A DNA stretch of 64,000 nucleotides from assembly GCA_028278325.1 (NCBI GenBank), contig JANQEO010000301.1:1-64000 (forward strand), written 5' to 3'. Of the stretch, positions 17,290 to 26,478 are shown piece by piece. How positions within the stretch are numbered: the first letter of the stretch is position 1; each line of letters begins with the position of its first letter. The notes below the pieces were generated by a model, which was given only the letters and a program-made list of their open reading frames with translations, searched no databases and was not told the origin of the DNA. The position numbers and the translations under genes were made by a program. This DNA is from Candidatus Binatia bacterium. Its GTDB lineage: Bacteria > Desulfobacterota > Binatia > UBA1149 > JAJCZL01.

Positions 17290-18795
17290 TCAGTGCAGCT
17301 GGAAGGCCGGCGATTGCATGAGCAGTGCAAACACCCCGTGAAGCTTTACGTTGCGTACAAAGTCGTTGGACAGATCCAGAATGGGGTTCACACCGTTGTC
17401 GGTCAGGTATTCGATGACCTCGTCTCTCTCCGCCGCCGTGAGCTGTCCGGTTAGTCCGAGCACATTGATGACCGAGTCAGCAATGTCGGCAGCGGCGGCG
17501 GGGTCTTTCCGGAGCTCTTTGTCGATCAGTTTCTCGGGCTTGAAACGTCCTTGGGACCTGGCGTTGGCGATGTCACGAGCGAATTCGTAACGAGCCAACA
17601 GAGTGGAGCTGCTCACCCAGCCTTCCTCCCAGTCCCAGCCGAATACGCTAGGCGGCTCACCAATGATCTGGCCCATGTTGGCCAGGTGATCGAACAGCGG
17701 CATCCAGTCGCCACCGCGCAGAATCAGCTCCCGTCCCTTGCCTTTCATCTTTGTCATACGCATGGCGCCCACCACGTAGTCTATCGGCCACTTGACCGAC
17801 TTCTTGGTAGCCGCCGAGAAAGGCGCTTCCGCCGCGGTCTCGTAGAAAGCATCGTGTACCATGATGGCGCGCATCAGGGCTTCGATGTCCCAGGTGGTGT
17901 CGAAGCTGGAAGCGCTCACGACATCGTCGACTACGGACTTATCGGGGCTGGCGTAGGCGAAGTATTCCAAGAGTCTGAAGGCAGTGCGGCGCGCAACAGT
18001 GTTCTCACCGTCGCTGTCCGTGTGGGCGAAGAGGATGTCGACTACTTCGTCGATCTCGTTTTCGCCTTCACCGCCGGTGGTGAACGAAGCGCCGCCGGGC
18101 GGGAACCCGTAAGCGTTGTCGAACAAAACCTTAGGACCACGCCCCGGGAACTCGGCCATGAAATCATGCTTGTTGATCTTGAGATAAGCTTCGCCGTCAC
18201 CGTTTATCTTCCAGCCGGTGAAAGCACGTGCGATCTGCACAATATCGTCCTGCGAATAGTTTTCGAGACCGTTCAGATCGAACACGCCCAGCGTGAACAG
18301 CTCGCACAGCTCGCGCGCATAGTTCTCGTTGGGGATGTCCTTGTTGTTCTTGTTGGTATTCAAGAAGATCATCATCGCCGGATCTTTGTTGATGGCCTTC
18401 ACGTAGTCTTTGAAGTTACCCAGCGCGTAGGTGTAGTGGTTCTCCAGGTGGAGGGTGACAGCTTCCGGCTCATCGACAACACTAGCCGACACGGAAAAAT
18501 GGTCGTGCCAAAACAGCACGATCTTATCCAGGAGCGGCGTCTTGCCCTTGAGTAGATGCTTGACCCACTTGTTGTGGATGTCGAACAACTCGTCACCCTT
18601 GGCCTTCAGCACCTTGCGTTTCAGGCCCAGCACGTAGTCGGCGACACCGCCGCGAGTCATGGGGAAGGCCTTCCCGACCTTGCGAGTGGCCTTCTTCATG
18701 TCTCGCGCTGCCGGTCCGAACCCGGTACGCCCGAGTACGTGCCGCAACACTGCTTCGAGGTCTTCTTCCTGGATGGGAGTATTCTCGTCGCCCAT
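17290..18795 (-). CDS. DUF1800 family protein
   Basis: 501 residues. Family signatures include HVLGRTGFGP near the N-terminus, VLFWHDHFSVS, the long central ENYARELCELFTLGV and ARAFTGWKI, and PSVFGWDWEEGWVSSSTLLARYEF. No signal peptide is visible at the chosen ATG, in contrast to the Tat signal on its DUF1501 partner, so it could be carried out with it or act inside. Function of the family is not known; it always tends to sit with DUF1501. The gene is preceded by the cytochrome-like gene with a 16-base gap, and an operon is very likely. Confidence 0.93.
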   Translation of the reverse strand: MGDENTPIQEEDLEAVLRHVLGRTGFGPAARDMKKATRKVGKAFPMTRGGVADYVLGLKRKVLKAKGDELFDIHNKWVKHLLKGKTPLLDKIVLFWHDHFSVSASVVDEPEAVTLHLENHYTYALGNFKDYVKAINKDPAMMIFLNTNKNNKDIPNENYARELCELFTLGVFDLNGLENYSQDDIVQIARAFTGWKINGDGEAYLKINKHDFMAEFPGRGPKVLFDNAYGFPPGGASFTTGGEGENEIDEVVDILFAHTDSDGENTVARRTAFRLLEYFAYASPDKSVVDDVVSASSFDTTWDIEALMRAIMVHDAFYETAAEAPFSAATKKSVKWPIDYVVGAMRMTKMKGKGRELILRGGDWMPLFDHLANMGQIIGEPPSVFGWDWEEGWVSSSTLLARYEFARDIANARSQGRFKPEKLIDKELRKDPAAAADIADSVINVLGLTGQLTAAERDEVIEYLTDNGVNPILDLSNDFVRNVKLHGVFALLMQSPAFQLH

Positions 18796-18811
18796 GCCTA
18801 TCTCCTAGCTG

Positions 18812-19807
18812 CTACTCGTCTGTGCCCGCTACCCAGCCTGTCTCGGGTGCACCATCGAGTATCCAGAGCTCGATCATGTCCCGGAAACCTTTCTTAATCT
18901 TCTTCATACCGAAGGGCATGCTCTGGCCCATGCCCGGAGCCAGATCGTCGATGACCTTGAGGTAGAGAAAACTCATTGTGGGGTCGCCCGTCATCGGTCC
19001 CGTCGTCATGACACGCTTCAGACCGGAGTTGAGCGCAGTGGCGTTGTTCGGATCGACGTCGACTATAGCCCCGTGAGCCGATCCGGACTCCAGTGTCAGA
19101 TTGCCGGCAAGACCCTCGGAGTCGTGACAACCACCCAGCGCGCAAGATACATCGAAGACCTGGCGTTGGATGCGGTCGAAGGTCCCCGAGAACAGCGTTT
19201 GCGCATCGCACATGTCGGGGTCGGGCTCGCAGATCATCTTGAGCCTGTCCGTGTCTTTGATCTGCCTACCGGTAGCGAAGGTCGAAAATGAGCGGACCTT
19301 CATTCTCTTCTTCCCGCGCCGGCAACGCTGTTTCGGAAACGGGCCCTTCACATCAACGGAAATGTTCGTAAATCCCGTGCACTGATCCGGTGTCGCATCG
19401 GGCAGTTCCAGCTCATTGTCTATGCGGGACTGAAGGGCCTGAAACTCCGTGTCGAACTTGGGATCCCCGTTGTCCTCGGAGTGATCGATGAGGCTCGACT
19501 GCAAACCGGTCAGAGTGCATTCCGCGAGGTTGAAGCTGCTGTTGATGCAGGCAGCAGTGGGAAACACGCAGGTACCGTTGATAACACCGTCCGCATCACA
19601 CGCAGGATCACCGTCAGTGCAGCGGATACGCTTGTTCTTTAAAGGAGGGTCGTTGACGGGAGTATCCAAGACGAACAGGCAGTCGTACTTGGCATTGCCG
19701 CCGCCCCCAAAGATCTCGGCTTCGGCCGGAGCGGCTAAAATAGTGATAAGTAGCCAGGTGAGCAGACAGAAGACGGCGGCGGCGAAACTCGGAGAGGACT
19801 GCGGCAT
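18812..19807 (-). CDS. Exported cytochrome-like protein with CX4CH motif
   Basis: 331 residues. Signal peptide to about residue 30 (PAEA). The N-terminal half is Cys-rich (about 12 Cys between 43 and 200) and contains a beta-rich segment RCRRGKKRMKVRSFS...KDTDRLKMICEP, a pattern I associate with secreted proteins of uncultured delta-type bacteria. The C-terminal part has SCALGGCHD: Cys222, Cys227 and His228 give a CX4CH spacing instead of CXXCH, with a possible Met ligand in MPFGMKK. Such CX4CH domains accompany DUF1800/DUF1501 and may or may not carry heme. First gene of the leftward operon; AAAGAG precedes the ATG. Confidence 0.75.
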   Translation of the reverse strand: MPQSSPSFAAAVFCLLTWLLITILAAPAEAEIFGGGGNAKYDCLFVLDTPVNDPPLKNKRIRCTDGDPACDADGVINGTCVFPTAACINSSFNLAECTLTGLQSSLIDHSEDNGDPKFDTEFQALQSRIDNELELPDATPDQCTGFTNISVDVKGPFPKQRCRRGKKRMKVRSFSTFATGRQIKDTDRLKMICEPDPDMCDAQTLFSGTFDRIQRQVFDVSCALGGCHDSEGLAGNLTLESGSAHGAIVDVDPNNATALNSGLKRVMTTGPMTGDPTMSFLYLKVIDDLAPGMGQSMPFGMKKIKKGFRDMIELWILDGAPETGWVAGTDE

Positions 19808-19905
19808 CTAAACTCTTTGCGGCACGGGCGGGATCGCGCCCTGGACGCCCCCCACGATGAACCACGGATTATCGTCGAACTCACCATCCTGAGCACCGGT
19901 TGTCA

Positions 19906-19920
19906 AGGGAGTTTCTCCCT
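19906..19920. other. Small hairpin in the 19808-20093 gap
   Basis: AGGGAG-TTT-CTCCCT forms a 6-bp stem with a 3-base loop. It lies between the leftward cytochrome-like gene and the leftward CFA-type gene. The rest of this 286-base gap shows no gene, RNA or clear promoter. It may help end the upstream lipid-module transcript. Confidence 0.3.
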
Positions 19921-20093
19921 GCAGCGTGCCATTGGCGCCAAAGTTCTCGGATACTTAACTCGAATCTTGCAGAAGCATCCCTGGCGCCGCCGCGGTGCGT
20001 CCTGCCCCCCAGGTGCGTGGGTCCCCCAACCAGCGGCTGACCTCCGGAACGCGACCCGGAAGGCGCCCGAGAGCCGCCGGATTCGCGATACTG

Positions 20094-21392
20094 CTAGGCC
20101 GCCTCTTCGATCAGCGGCGCGGACAAGCTGCCGAGCAAAGGACTTCGCCTGGCCAGCGGGCGTTCGAACATGAGCTGCACTGCGCGCACAGACCTTTCGG
20201 CGAACCCGCCCTCACAGTAGCAGAGGTAAAACTCCCACATACGTACGAAGCGCTCGTCGTACCCGAGTTGACGGACCTGCGCTACGTTCGACTTGAACAG
20301 CCGGCGCCACCACGAAAGCGTCGTTGCGTAGTGTTCGCTGATGTCCTCCATGTGCACCATCCTCAGGTCGGTTGCGTCTCTAGCCGAGTTGCACATCGAC
20401 CAGATGCTCGGCAACTGGCCGCCGGGAAAGATATAGCGCTTTATGAAGTCCACGGATTCCGTGGTTCGCTCGTAACCCTGGTCATGATTGATGATGGCCT
20501 GGATCAGGCACACTCCGTCGGGTTTGAGCCGCTCGCAGCACACGCGAAAGTACTCATTCATGTATTCGTGACCGACCGCCTCGACCATCTCTATCGATAC
20601 GAGCTTGTCGTAGGTCCCGGACAGATCGCGGTAGTCGCAAAGCAACACTTCCACGAGGCCGGTTAATCCCGCCGTGCGAACCCGCTCACGCGCCAACTCG
20701 TACTGCCGCTCCGAGATAGTCGTCGTCGTAACGCGGGCGCCGTAGACACCGGCAGCGTGGATCGCGAAGCCCCCCCAACCGGAGCCGATCTCCAGGACAT
20801 GGTCGCGGGGGCCGACATCGAGTTTACGGCAGATGCGATCGTACTTGCTACGCTGCGCTTGCTCGAGAGTCGCCACGTCGTGATCGAAGATGGCGCAGGA
20901 ATAGGTCATCGTCGGATCCAGAAACAACTCGAAGAACTCGTTGCCGAGATCGTAGTGCGAGGCAATGTTGTCCTTGCTTCCTGAGCGAGAGTTACGTCGT
21001 GCTAGGGCGAACCGTCTCAAGAACGGCTTCGACAGACGCGCCAGGCCCCGGTTCATGTCCTGGGCCCGTTCCATGTTGCGAGCCATGATCCTTATGAGGC
21101 CTGTTAGGTCATCGGTTTCCCACATGCCCTCCATGTAAGCCTCGGCGGCACCGACCAATCCCCTGAGTGCGAGTGATGAATAGAAGCTAGGATCCGATAC
21201 CGTCACTCGAACCTGATCGGAACTGTCGATTTCTCCGTAGCTGCGCGTGAACTCCGGATCCTCGATCGTAAGGCAACCCCCCTCGAGACGGTCGAGGTAA
21301 GATGCGACTATGCGGCGCAACATCCGCTCTATAGACCCGAGCTGGATCTCAGAACTTCTATCTTCCAGCGTGCTGGTGCGAGACAAAATCAT
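20094..21392 (-). CDS. Cyclopropane-fatty-acyl-phospholipid synthase-type methyltransferase
   Basis: 432 residues, with the SAM-binding loop VLEIGSGWGGFAIHAA at about 200, substrate-region motif ASHYDLGNEFF and DPTMTYSCAIF, and the C-terminal SIEMVEAVGHEY and YIFPGGQLPS typical of the CFA/mycolic-acid methyltransferase family. It would transfer a methyl from SAM onto an unsaturated acyl chain in membrane phospholipid. Members next to DUF1365 and a FAD oxidoreductase include UfaM-type enzymes of furan fatty acid synthesis, so the product may not be a cyclopropane. ATG 21392 has AAGGAG seven bases upstream and overlaps DUF1365 by 35 bases. Confidence 0.9.
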   Translation of the reverse strand: MILSRTSTLEDRSSEIQLGSIERMLRRIVASYLDRLEGGCLTIEDPEFTRSYGEIDSSDQVRVTVSDPSFYSSLALRGLVGAAEAYMEGMWETDDLTGLIRIMARNMERAQDMNRGLARLSKPFLRRFALARRNSRSGSKDNIASHYDLGNEFFELFLDPTMTYSCAIFDHDVATLEQAQRSKYDRICRKLDVGPRDHVLEIGSGWGGFAIHAAGVYGARVTTTTISERQYELARERVRTAGLTGLVEVLLCDYRDLSGTYDKLVSIEMVEAVGHEYMNEYFRVCCERLKPDGVCLIQAIINHDQGYERTTESVDFIKRYIFPGGQLPSIWSMCNSARDATDLRMVHMEDISEHYATTLSWWRRLFKSNVAQVRQLGYDERFVRMWEFYLCYCEGGFAERSVRAVQLMFERPLARRSPLLGSLSAPLIEEAA

Positions 21393-22161
21393 CACTAAGC
21401 TCCTTGGTTTGCGGTTCTACGCTCTTCGGATGGGGGTAAAAGGGAGCTCGCTTCAGGTACAAGAGAAAAGCCTGAACGTAGATGGCGAGCACCACACGTA
21501 GGGTCAGAAAAGGGTACCGGATGAGCATCCATGCCAGCGCCGTATCCGTAAGGCGGCGACGGCGCATGCTGAGCCCCGCCGAGAACACCTTTTCGCCGTT
21601 CTTGAGGTCATCCAATCGAACGGATAGCCGCGGACCCGGCACACCGAGACGAAACGCGTGCGTCAGATTCATCGGCATGAAGGGAGAGACGTGAAACTGC
21701 TTGTCGACCCTGGCCTCCACGCAACCGTTTGGAGACTTGGACGGCTCCAAGACATAGCTGTGGGTCTCTCCCCAGGGCGTGTTGGTGACGTGGGCCAAGA
21801 CCCAGTCGATATTCTTTCCCTCGGAGTCGAAGCAGTAGAAGAAGGTTACGGGGTTGAAGCCGAAACCGAAGTAGCGAAGATTCGTCAACAATCGTATCGG
21901 GCCGTCCGGCCGGCGCCCCGTCTCAGCCTCGACCAGGTCACGGATCGAATCATCGAGCCCGGAGGAAGGGTCGCCGGGATAGTCGCTTCGTCTGAACCGG
22001 ATCAGCGCGGGGCCCGCATCCGAGCACAGCCTCGAGGTCGCGAGGATGCCCGGCAGCTCTTCGAGATCCAGGTACACCATGAAGAGATTGAACCCGAAGC
22101 TGTGTTCGACCGGGCCCCGACGGCGGTGCGTGACCCGACCCTGGTATAAACAACTGTTCAC
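21358..22161 (-). CDS. DUF1365 family protein
   Basis: 267 residues. Starts SCLYQGRVTHRRRGPVEHSF, then NLRYFGFGFNPVTFFYCFD and LAHVTNTPWGE, all marks of DUF1365. A hydrophobic C-terminal segment (LAWMLIRYPFLTLRVVLAIYVQAFLLYL) probably dips into or spans the membrane. The family is always found with FAD amine-oxidase-like and CFA-type genes and is thought to modify membrane lipids, but its chemistry is not proven. The GTG start lies three bases after the stop of the FAD gene; GGAG in that gene's end can act as ribosome binding site. The 3' end overlaps the CFA gene start. Confidence 0.92.
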   Translation of the reverse strand: MNSCLYQGRVTHRRRGPVEHSFGFNLFMVYLDLEELPGILATSRLCSDAGPALIRFRRSDYPGDPSSGLDDSIRDLVEAETGRRPDGPIRLLTNLRYFGFGFNPVTFFYCFDSEGKNIDWVLAHVTNTPWGETHSYVLEPSKSPNGCVEARVDKQFHVSPFMPMNLTHAFRLGVPGPRLSVRLDDLKNGEKVFSAGLSMRRRRLTDTALAWMLIRYPFLTLRVVLAIYVQAFLLYLKRAPFYPHPKSVEPQTKELSDDFVSHQHAGR

Positions 22162-22164
22162 CGC

Positions 22165-23406
22165 CTAGAACTCCACGCCGAAGCGCTCGCAAACGGCCAA
22201 GGCGCTGTTGACGCCGTCTTCGTGGAACCCGTAACCCCAGTACGCGCCACAAAAGTGTGTACGCTCGACTCCGTCGATTTCCTCTCGTCGGCGCTGAGCA
22301 TCGATGGCGGCGTTGTCGAACACGGGATGGTGGTAGGTGAAGCGCCTCAGCACGCTCGCCTCGTCGATTTGTTCGCTGCCATTGAGCGTGACCAAAAGCG
22401 GTCTACTCGACTCCATACTCTGCAGGCGGTTCATGTCGTAGGTCACGGCCACACTGTCGTGTTGCTCGTCACGAATGCGGTAGTTCCAACTAGCCCAAGC
22501 CGCCGCGCGTGACGGCATCACGGATGAATCGGTATGAAGCACCACGTCGTTTTCCTGGTAGCCGATGGACCCAAGGACGCTTCGTTCCTCCTCCGACCTA
22601 TCCTCGAGCAACCGTAGCGCCTGGTCGCTGTGACAGGCCATGATCAGGTGATCGAACTGAAGCCTCACTCCGTCAGGCAACAGCAGTTCCGCCGCGTCGT
22701 CACGCCGTCTCGCCGACAGAACCGGGCACCCAAGATGCACCCGGCCATGGAGTCCCTCGAGCAACCGGTCCACGTAAGTCCTGGAGCCACCAGGCAGGAC
22801 CATCCATTGGAGCTTGTCCTTGTGGTCGAGTAGGCCGTGATTTTCGAAGAACCGAATGAAAGTGGACGCGGGGAAGTCGAGAAAGCGATCGGGGGCTGCC
22901 GACCAGATGGCTGCACCCATTGGGGTTATGTAGTGATCGACGAACCGTGGAGCGTAGCCGCGCGAACTCAAGTACTCGCCGAGAGTCAGATTCGACTCGG
23001 ATTGGAGGAGCTCACGTGCCTCGCGGTTGAAACGCAATATCTGGCGCAGCATCCGGTAGAAGCCCGGGTCGATCACGTTCCGGCGCGTCGCGAACAACGC
23101 CGACATCGAATGTGTGGCGTACTCCGTGCCTGTGCGCTCGCAGGACACGCTCAGACTCATGTCGGCCGGCTGGCCGCTCAGACCGAGAGCATCGAGCAGC
23201 CTGCAGAAAAAGGGATAGGTGCGTTGGTTGTAGACGATGAAACCGGTGTCGACGGAATGATGCCGGCCATCCAACTCGACATCGACGGTGTGGGTGTGGC
23301 CCCCTGCGTAAGTATTCGACTCGAACACGCTGACCTCGTGCTCGCGGCCGAGTAGGTAAGCGGCAACCAGCCCCGAGACGCCCGAGCCAACGATTGCGAT
23401 CTTCAT
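22165..23406 (-). CDS. FAD-dependent amine-oxidase-like oxidoreductase
   Basis: 413 residues. The N-terminus MKIAIVGSGVSGLVAAYLLG with Glu in SVFESN 20 residues later is a full FAD dinucleotide-binding fold. THTVDVELDGRHHSVDTGFIVYN and the C-terminal FCGAYWGYGFHEDGV are typical of the NAD/FAD-binding proteins that sit with DUF1365 and CFA-type enzymes. It may desaturate or oxidise a phospholipid acyl chain. The ATG at 23406 is chosen since the glycine-rich motif follows at once; the frame extends to 23442 without need. First gene of the leftward lipid operon, divergent from the photolyase. Confidence 0.9.
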   Translation of the reverse strand: MKIAIVGSGVSGLVAAYLLGREHEVSVFESNTYAGGHTHTVDVELDGRHHSVDTGFIVYNQRTYPFFCRLLDALGLSGQPADMSLSVSCERTGTEYATHSMSALFATRRNVIDPGFYRMLRQILRFNREARELLQSESNLTLGEYLSSRGYAPRFVDHYITPMGAAIWSAAPDRFLDFPASTFIRFFENHGLLDHKDKLQWMVLPGGSRTYVDRLLEGLHGRVHLGCPVLSARRRDDAAELLLPDGVRLQFDHLIMACHSDQALRLLEDRSEEERSVLGSIGYQENDVVLHTDSSVMPSRAAAWASWNYRIRDEQHDSVAVTYDMNRLQSMESSRPLLVTLNGSEQIDEASVLRRFTYHHPVFDNAAIDAQRRREEIDGVERTHFCGAYWGYGFHEDGVNSALAVCERFGVEF

Positions 23407-23444
23407 GCGGCGCAGTATCGATGGTCGACGATACTTTGTCAAGT

Positions 23445-23459
23445 TTTGTCCTGGACAAA
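23445..23459. promoter_or_regulatory. Palindrome in the divergent lipid/photolyase promoter region
   Basis: TTTGTCC-T-GGACAAA is a perfect 15-base palindrome at 23445-23459. A further TTTGTC lies one helical turn upstream at 23435-23440. A -10-like TACAAT is at 23474-23479 on the plus strand. The site is in the 123-base gap between divergent genes and is well placed to control both. The protein that binds is not encoded nearby. Confidence 0.5.
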
Positions 23460-23529
23460 TTATGACACCGTGCTACAATCCTCCTGTATTGACGGAGCGG
23501 TGCCCGTTTGGCTCACTTAAGTTATTGCT

Positions 23530-25002
23530 TTGACTAAGGTTTCAGAAATAAGGATCGACGCTCTGAATCACCGCCCAGTGCGCTCCGACGGCGATTTCGT
23601 CCTCTATTGGATGGTGGCCGCCCGCCGCCTGCGCTGGAACTTCGCCCTGGACCGAGCCGTGGAATGGGCCCTCGATCTAGGCAAGCCCCTGGTGATCCTT
23701 GAAGCGCTGCGCACCGGATACCCTTGGGCCAGCGACAGGCTCCACCGCTTCATACTCGACGGCATGGCGGACAACGCCCGTGTTGCTGCCGGCAGCGGCG
23801 CTCTCTATTACCCCTATGTAGAAGATCGATCAGGAAGCGGCAGTGGCTTGCTCGAGAACCTCTCGCACTCGGCCTGCCTGGTGGTCACCGACGAGTACCC
23901 CTGCTTCTTCTTGCCGCGTATGACTCGGAAGGCTGCCCAAGTACTACCGGTCTGCGTAGAACAGGTCGATTCAAACGGCCTACTGCCACTGCGAGCCGCC
24001 GGAAAGACTTACGCTAGCGCCTACTCCTTCAGGCGCTTCGTCCACGAGGAACTCCCCTCTCATATCGCGGGCCGACCGCGCCCGGACATGCTCAGCGAAG
24101 TCGAGCTCGCGCCTCCACCGTCAATCGCTGACAAAATCACTTCAACATGGCCGGTCGCGGATCTGGCATCGCCGTCGAGACGGGCGAAGCTGTGTGCGGA
24201 ATTGCCCATCGATCACACGGTCTCGGTCACTGAACAAGCCGGCGGCGAACTAGCGGCCGCTGCCACCTTGAACTCTTTCGTCCGTGAGCGGCTCGCGACT
24301 TACGCCGATGACCGAAACAAACCCGCGCTAACCACGACCAGCGCCCTGTCCCCTTATCTTCACTTCGGTCACATCTCAGCACATGAGGTGTTCTGGAGCC
24401 TCTCCGACGCCGAGGGTTGGACGCCAGAGTCGCTCGCCGAGCGCCCCACGGGGAAGCGAAGTGGCTGGTGGGGGATGTCTCCGACCGCTGAAGCGTTCCT
24501 GGATCAACTGGTCACTTGGCGAGAACTGGGCTTCAACATGTGCGCGACTCGTCATGACTACGATCAGTACGCCTCCCTCCCGTCGTGGGCGTTGACGACC
24601 CTCGAAACTCACCGCGGAGACGAGCGCGAGCTGATCTACAGCGTTGAACAGTTCGAAAAGGCTCTGACTCACGACCCCTTGTGGAACGCCGCTCAGACAC
24701 AACTCGTGCGAGAGGGCCGGATTCACAACTACCTGCGCATGCTGTGGGGCAAGAACATTCTGAGATGGTCGGAGACCCCGGAAACGGCGCTGTCCACCCT
24801 CATCCACCTGAACAACAAGTACGCTCTCGATGGACGCGATCCCAATTCCTACTCGGGGATATTCTGGTGCTTCGGGCGCTACGATCGGCCCTGGGGCCCC
24901 GAGCGTCCGGTCTTCGGCAAAGTCCGTTACATGACTTCTCAAAACACCGCTCGGAAGTATCGCGTTCAAGACTATGTAGAACGCTACGCGGATGCTGCTT
25001 GA
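23530..25002 (+). CDS. Class II CPD photolyase
   Basis: 490 residues. The N-terminal Rossmann domain begins LYWMVAARRLRWNFALDRAVEWA. The FAD-binding helical domain has LRMLWGKNILRWSETP, DGRDPNSYSGIFWCFGRYDRPWGPE and FGKVRYMT, the class II signature (class I would have a WRDFY-type region). It repairs UV-made cyclobutane pyrimidine dimers in DNA using blue light. The start is a TTG at 23530, directly after an in-frame TAA, so no earlier start exists. First gene of a five-gene rightward operon; three bases separate it from the SDR gene. Confidence 0.92.
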   Translation: MTKVSEIRIDALNHRPVRSDGDFVLYWMVAARRLRWNFALDRAVEWALDLGKPLVILEALRTGYPWASDRLHRFILDGMADNARVAAGSGALYYPYVEDRSGSGSGLLENLSHSACLVVTDEYPCFFLPRMTRKAAQVLPVCVEQVDSNGLLPLRAAGKTYASAYSFRRFVHEELPSHIAGRPRPDMLSEVELAPPPSIADKITSTWPVADLASPSRRAKLCAELPIDHTVSVTEQAGGELAAAATLNSFVRERLATYADDRNKPALTTTSALSPYLHFGHISAHEVFWSLSDAEGWTPESLAERPTGKRSGWWGMSPTAEAFLDQLVTWRELGFNMCATRHDYDQYASLPSWALTTLETHRGDERELIYSVEQFEKALTHDPLWNAAQTQLVREGRIHNYLRMLWGKNILRWSETPETALSTLIHLNNKYALDGRDPNSYSGIFWCFGRYDRPWGPERPVFGKVRYMTSQNTARKYRVQDYVERYADAA

Positions 25003-25005
25003 ATC

Positions 25006-26478
25006 ATGAACACGGCTGTAGACACCAAGATGAGGAAGCCGGGCGCTGCTGACCGTCTCGTCCTGTTAACAGGAGCCACGGGCTACGTCGGCGGGAGACT
25101 TCTCGGCCCCTTGGAGCGCTCGGGGCTCCGAGTGCGTTGCATGGCTAGGAGACCCCAACACCTGGCCGGCAAAGTGGCCGAAGGTACGGAAATCGTACCG
25201 GGAGACTGCTTGCAGCCCGAGAGTCTCCAATCGGCGCTAACGGGTGTAGACACCGCCTTCTACCTCGTGCACTCCATGGGTGCCCATGGCGACTTCGCCG
25301 ACCGCGACCGCGAGGCTGCGTTGAACTTCGGCCGCGCAGCCGCAGATGCAGGCGTGCGACGGATCGTCTACTTGGGCGGTCTCAGCGAAGCCGATGAACC
25401 TCTCTCCGAGCATCTGCGCAGTAGACTGGAAACCGGCGATGCTCTGCGTAGTGCAGGCGTACCGGTCATAGAACTGCGAGCCTCTATCATCATCGGTTCG
25501 GGTAGCCTTTCCTTCGAACTGATTCGGGCGCTCGTGGAAAGACTACCGGTCATGATATGCCCGCAATGGGTGGCCACGCTTGCCCAACCGATTGCGATAG
25601 AAGATGTGGTTGCTTACCTGCTCGAATCCATAGATCTGGACTCGCAGGAATCTCGAGTGCTCGAGATAGGCGGCGCAGACAGGCTTTCATATGGCGGACT
25701 CATGCTGGAGTATGCCCGCCAACGGGGCCTCAAGCGCCGCCTCATAAACGTACCTGCGCTGACACCGCGGCTTTCCAGTCTATGGCTGGGGCTTACTACC
25801 CCCTTGTATGCCCGGGTCGGGCGCAAGCTTATCGAGAGCATCCGCAACCCGTCGGTGGTGACGGACACGTCTGCATCCAGCGCCTTCACGGTCCGGCCCA
25901 TGACCGTGCGCGAAGCGATAAGCCGAGCGATGATCAATGAAGACAGCGAGTTCGCGGAGACGCGCTGGTCGAGTGCGATGTCATCGTCAGGCGATTCTCA
26001 GCAGTGGGGTGGCGTGGTTCTCGGGACCAGAATCGTCGACTCGAGGTGCATAGACGTGCCGTCGCCGGCTTCGCGCGCGTTCTTGCCGATCGAGCGTATC
26101 GGTGGCTCGGTCGGCTGGTACTATGCAGATCAATTGTGGCGGATCCGCGGGTTCATCGATCTTCTGTTGGGGGGCGTTGGTATGCGAAGGGGCCGGCGCA
26201 ACCAAGAGAGCCCGTCGGTAGGTGACGAGATCGATTTCTGGCGTGTCGAGGCCTACGAGCCCGGACAGCGATTGAGGCTCGCAGCCGAGATGAAACTACC
26301 CGGCCGTGCCTGGCTGGAGTTCGAGGTAGAACCGACGACGGACGGCAGCAGGATTCGGCAGACTGCCGTCTTCGACCCTTGGGGGCTGGCCGGGCTGGCG
26401 TATTGGTATCTGATCTATCCCCTGCATGCGCTGATCTTCAAGGGAATGTTGAGGAGAATCGCGGGAGCGGGCGTATGA
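25006..26478 (+). CDS. Atypical SDR with DUF2867 domain
   Basis: 490 residues. Residues 17-300 are an NmrA-like atypical SDR with the nucleotide motif LTGATGYVGGRLL, FYLVHSMG and RIVYLGGLSE. Residues about 330-485 are a DUF2867 domain (FLPIERIGGSVGWYYADQLWRIRGFIDLLLGG and FWRVEAYEPGQRLRL), itself SRPBCC-like. This fusion is frequent beside photolyases and DUF1365 genes. The role is unknown; it might reduce an isoprenoid or lipid. It overlaps the next gene by four bases (ATGA), and the previous gene ends three bases before it. Confidence 0.9.
   Translation: MNTAVDTKMRKPGAADRLVLLTGATGYVGGRLLGPLERSGLRVRCMARRPQHLAGKVAEGTEIVPGDCLQPESLQSALTGVDTAFYLVHSMGAHGDFADRDREAALNFGRAAADAGVRRIVYLGGLSEADEPLSEHLRSRLETGDALRSAGVPVIELRASIIIGSGSLSFELIRALVERLPVMICPQWVATLAQPIAIEDVVAYLLESIDLDSQESRVLEIGGADRLSYGGLMLEYARQRGLKRRLINVPALTPRLSSLWLGLTTPLYARVGRKLIESIRNPSVVTDTSASSAFTVRPMTVREAISRAMINEDSEFAETRWSSAMSSSGDSQQWGGVVLGTRIVDSRCIDVPSPASRAFLPIERIGGSVGWYYADQLWRIRGFIDLLLGGVGMRRGRRNQESPSVGDEIDFWRVEAYEPGQRLRLAAEMKLPGRAWLEFEVEPTTDGSRIRQTAVFDPWGLAGLAYWYLIYPLHALIFKGMLRRIAGAGV

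Noticed and set aside
17551-18555. Open frame of 334 codons opposite DUF1800
   Set aside because: Antisense shadow, no domain.
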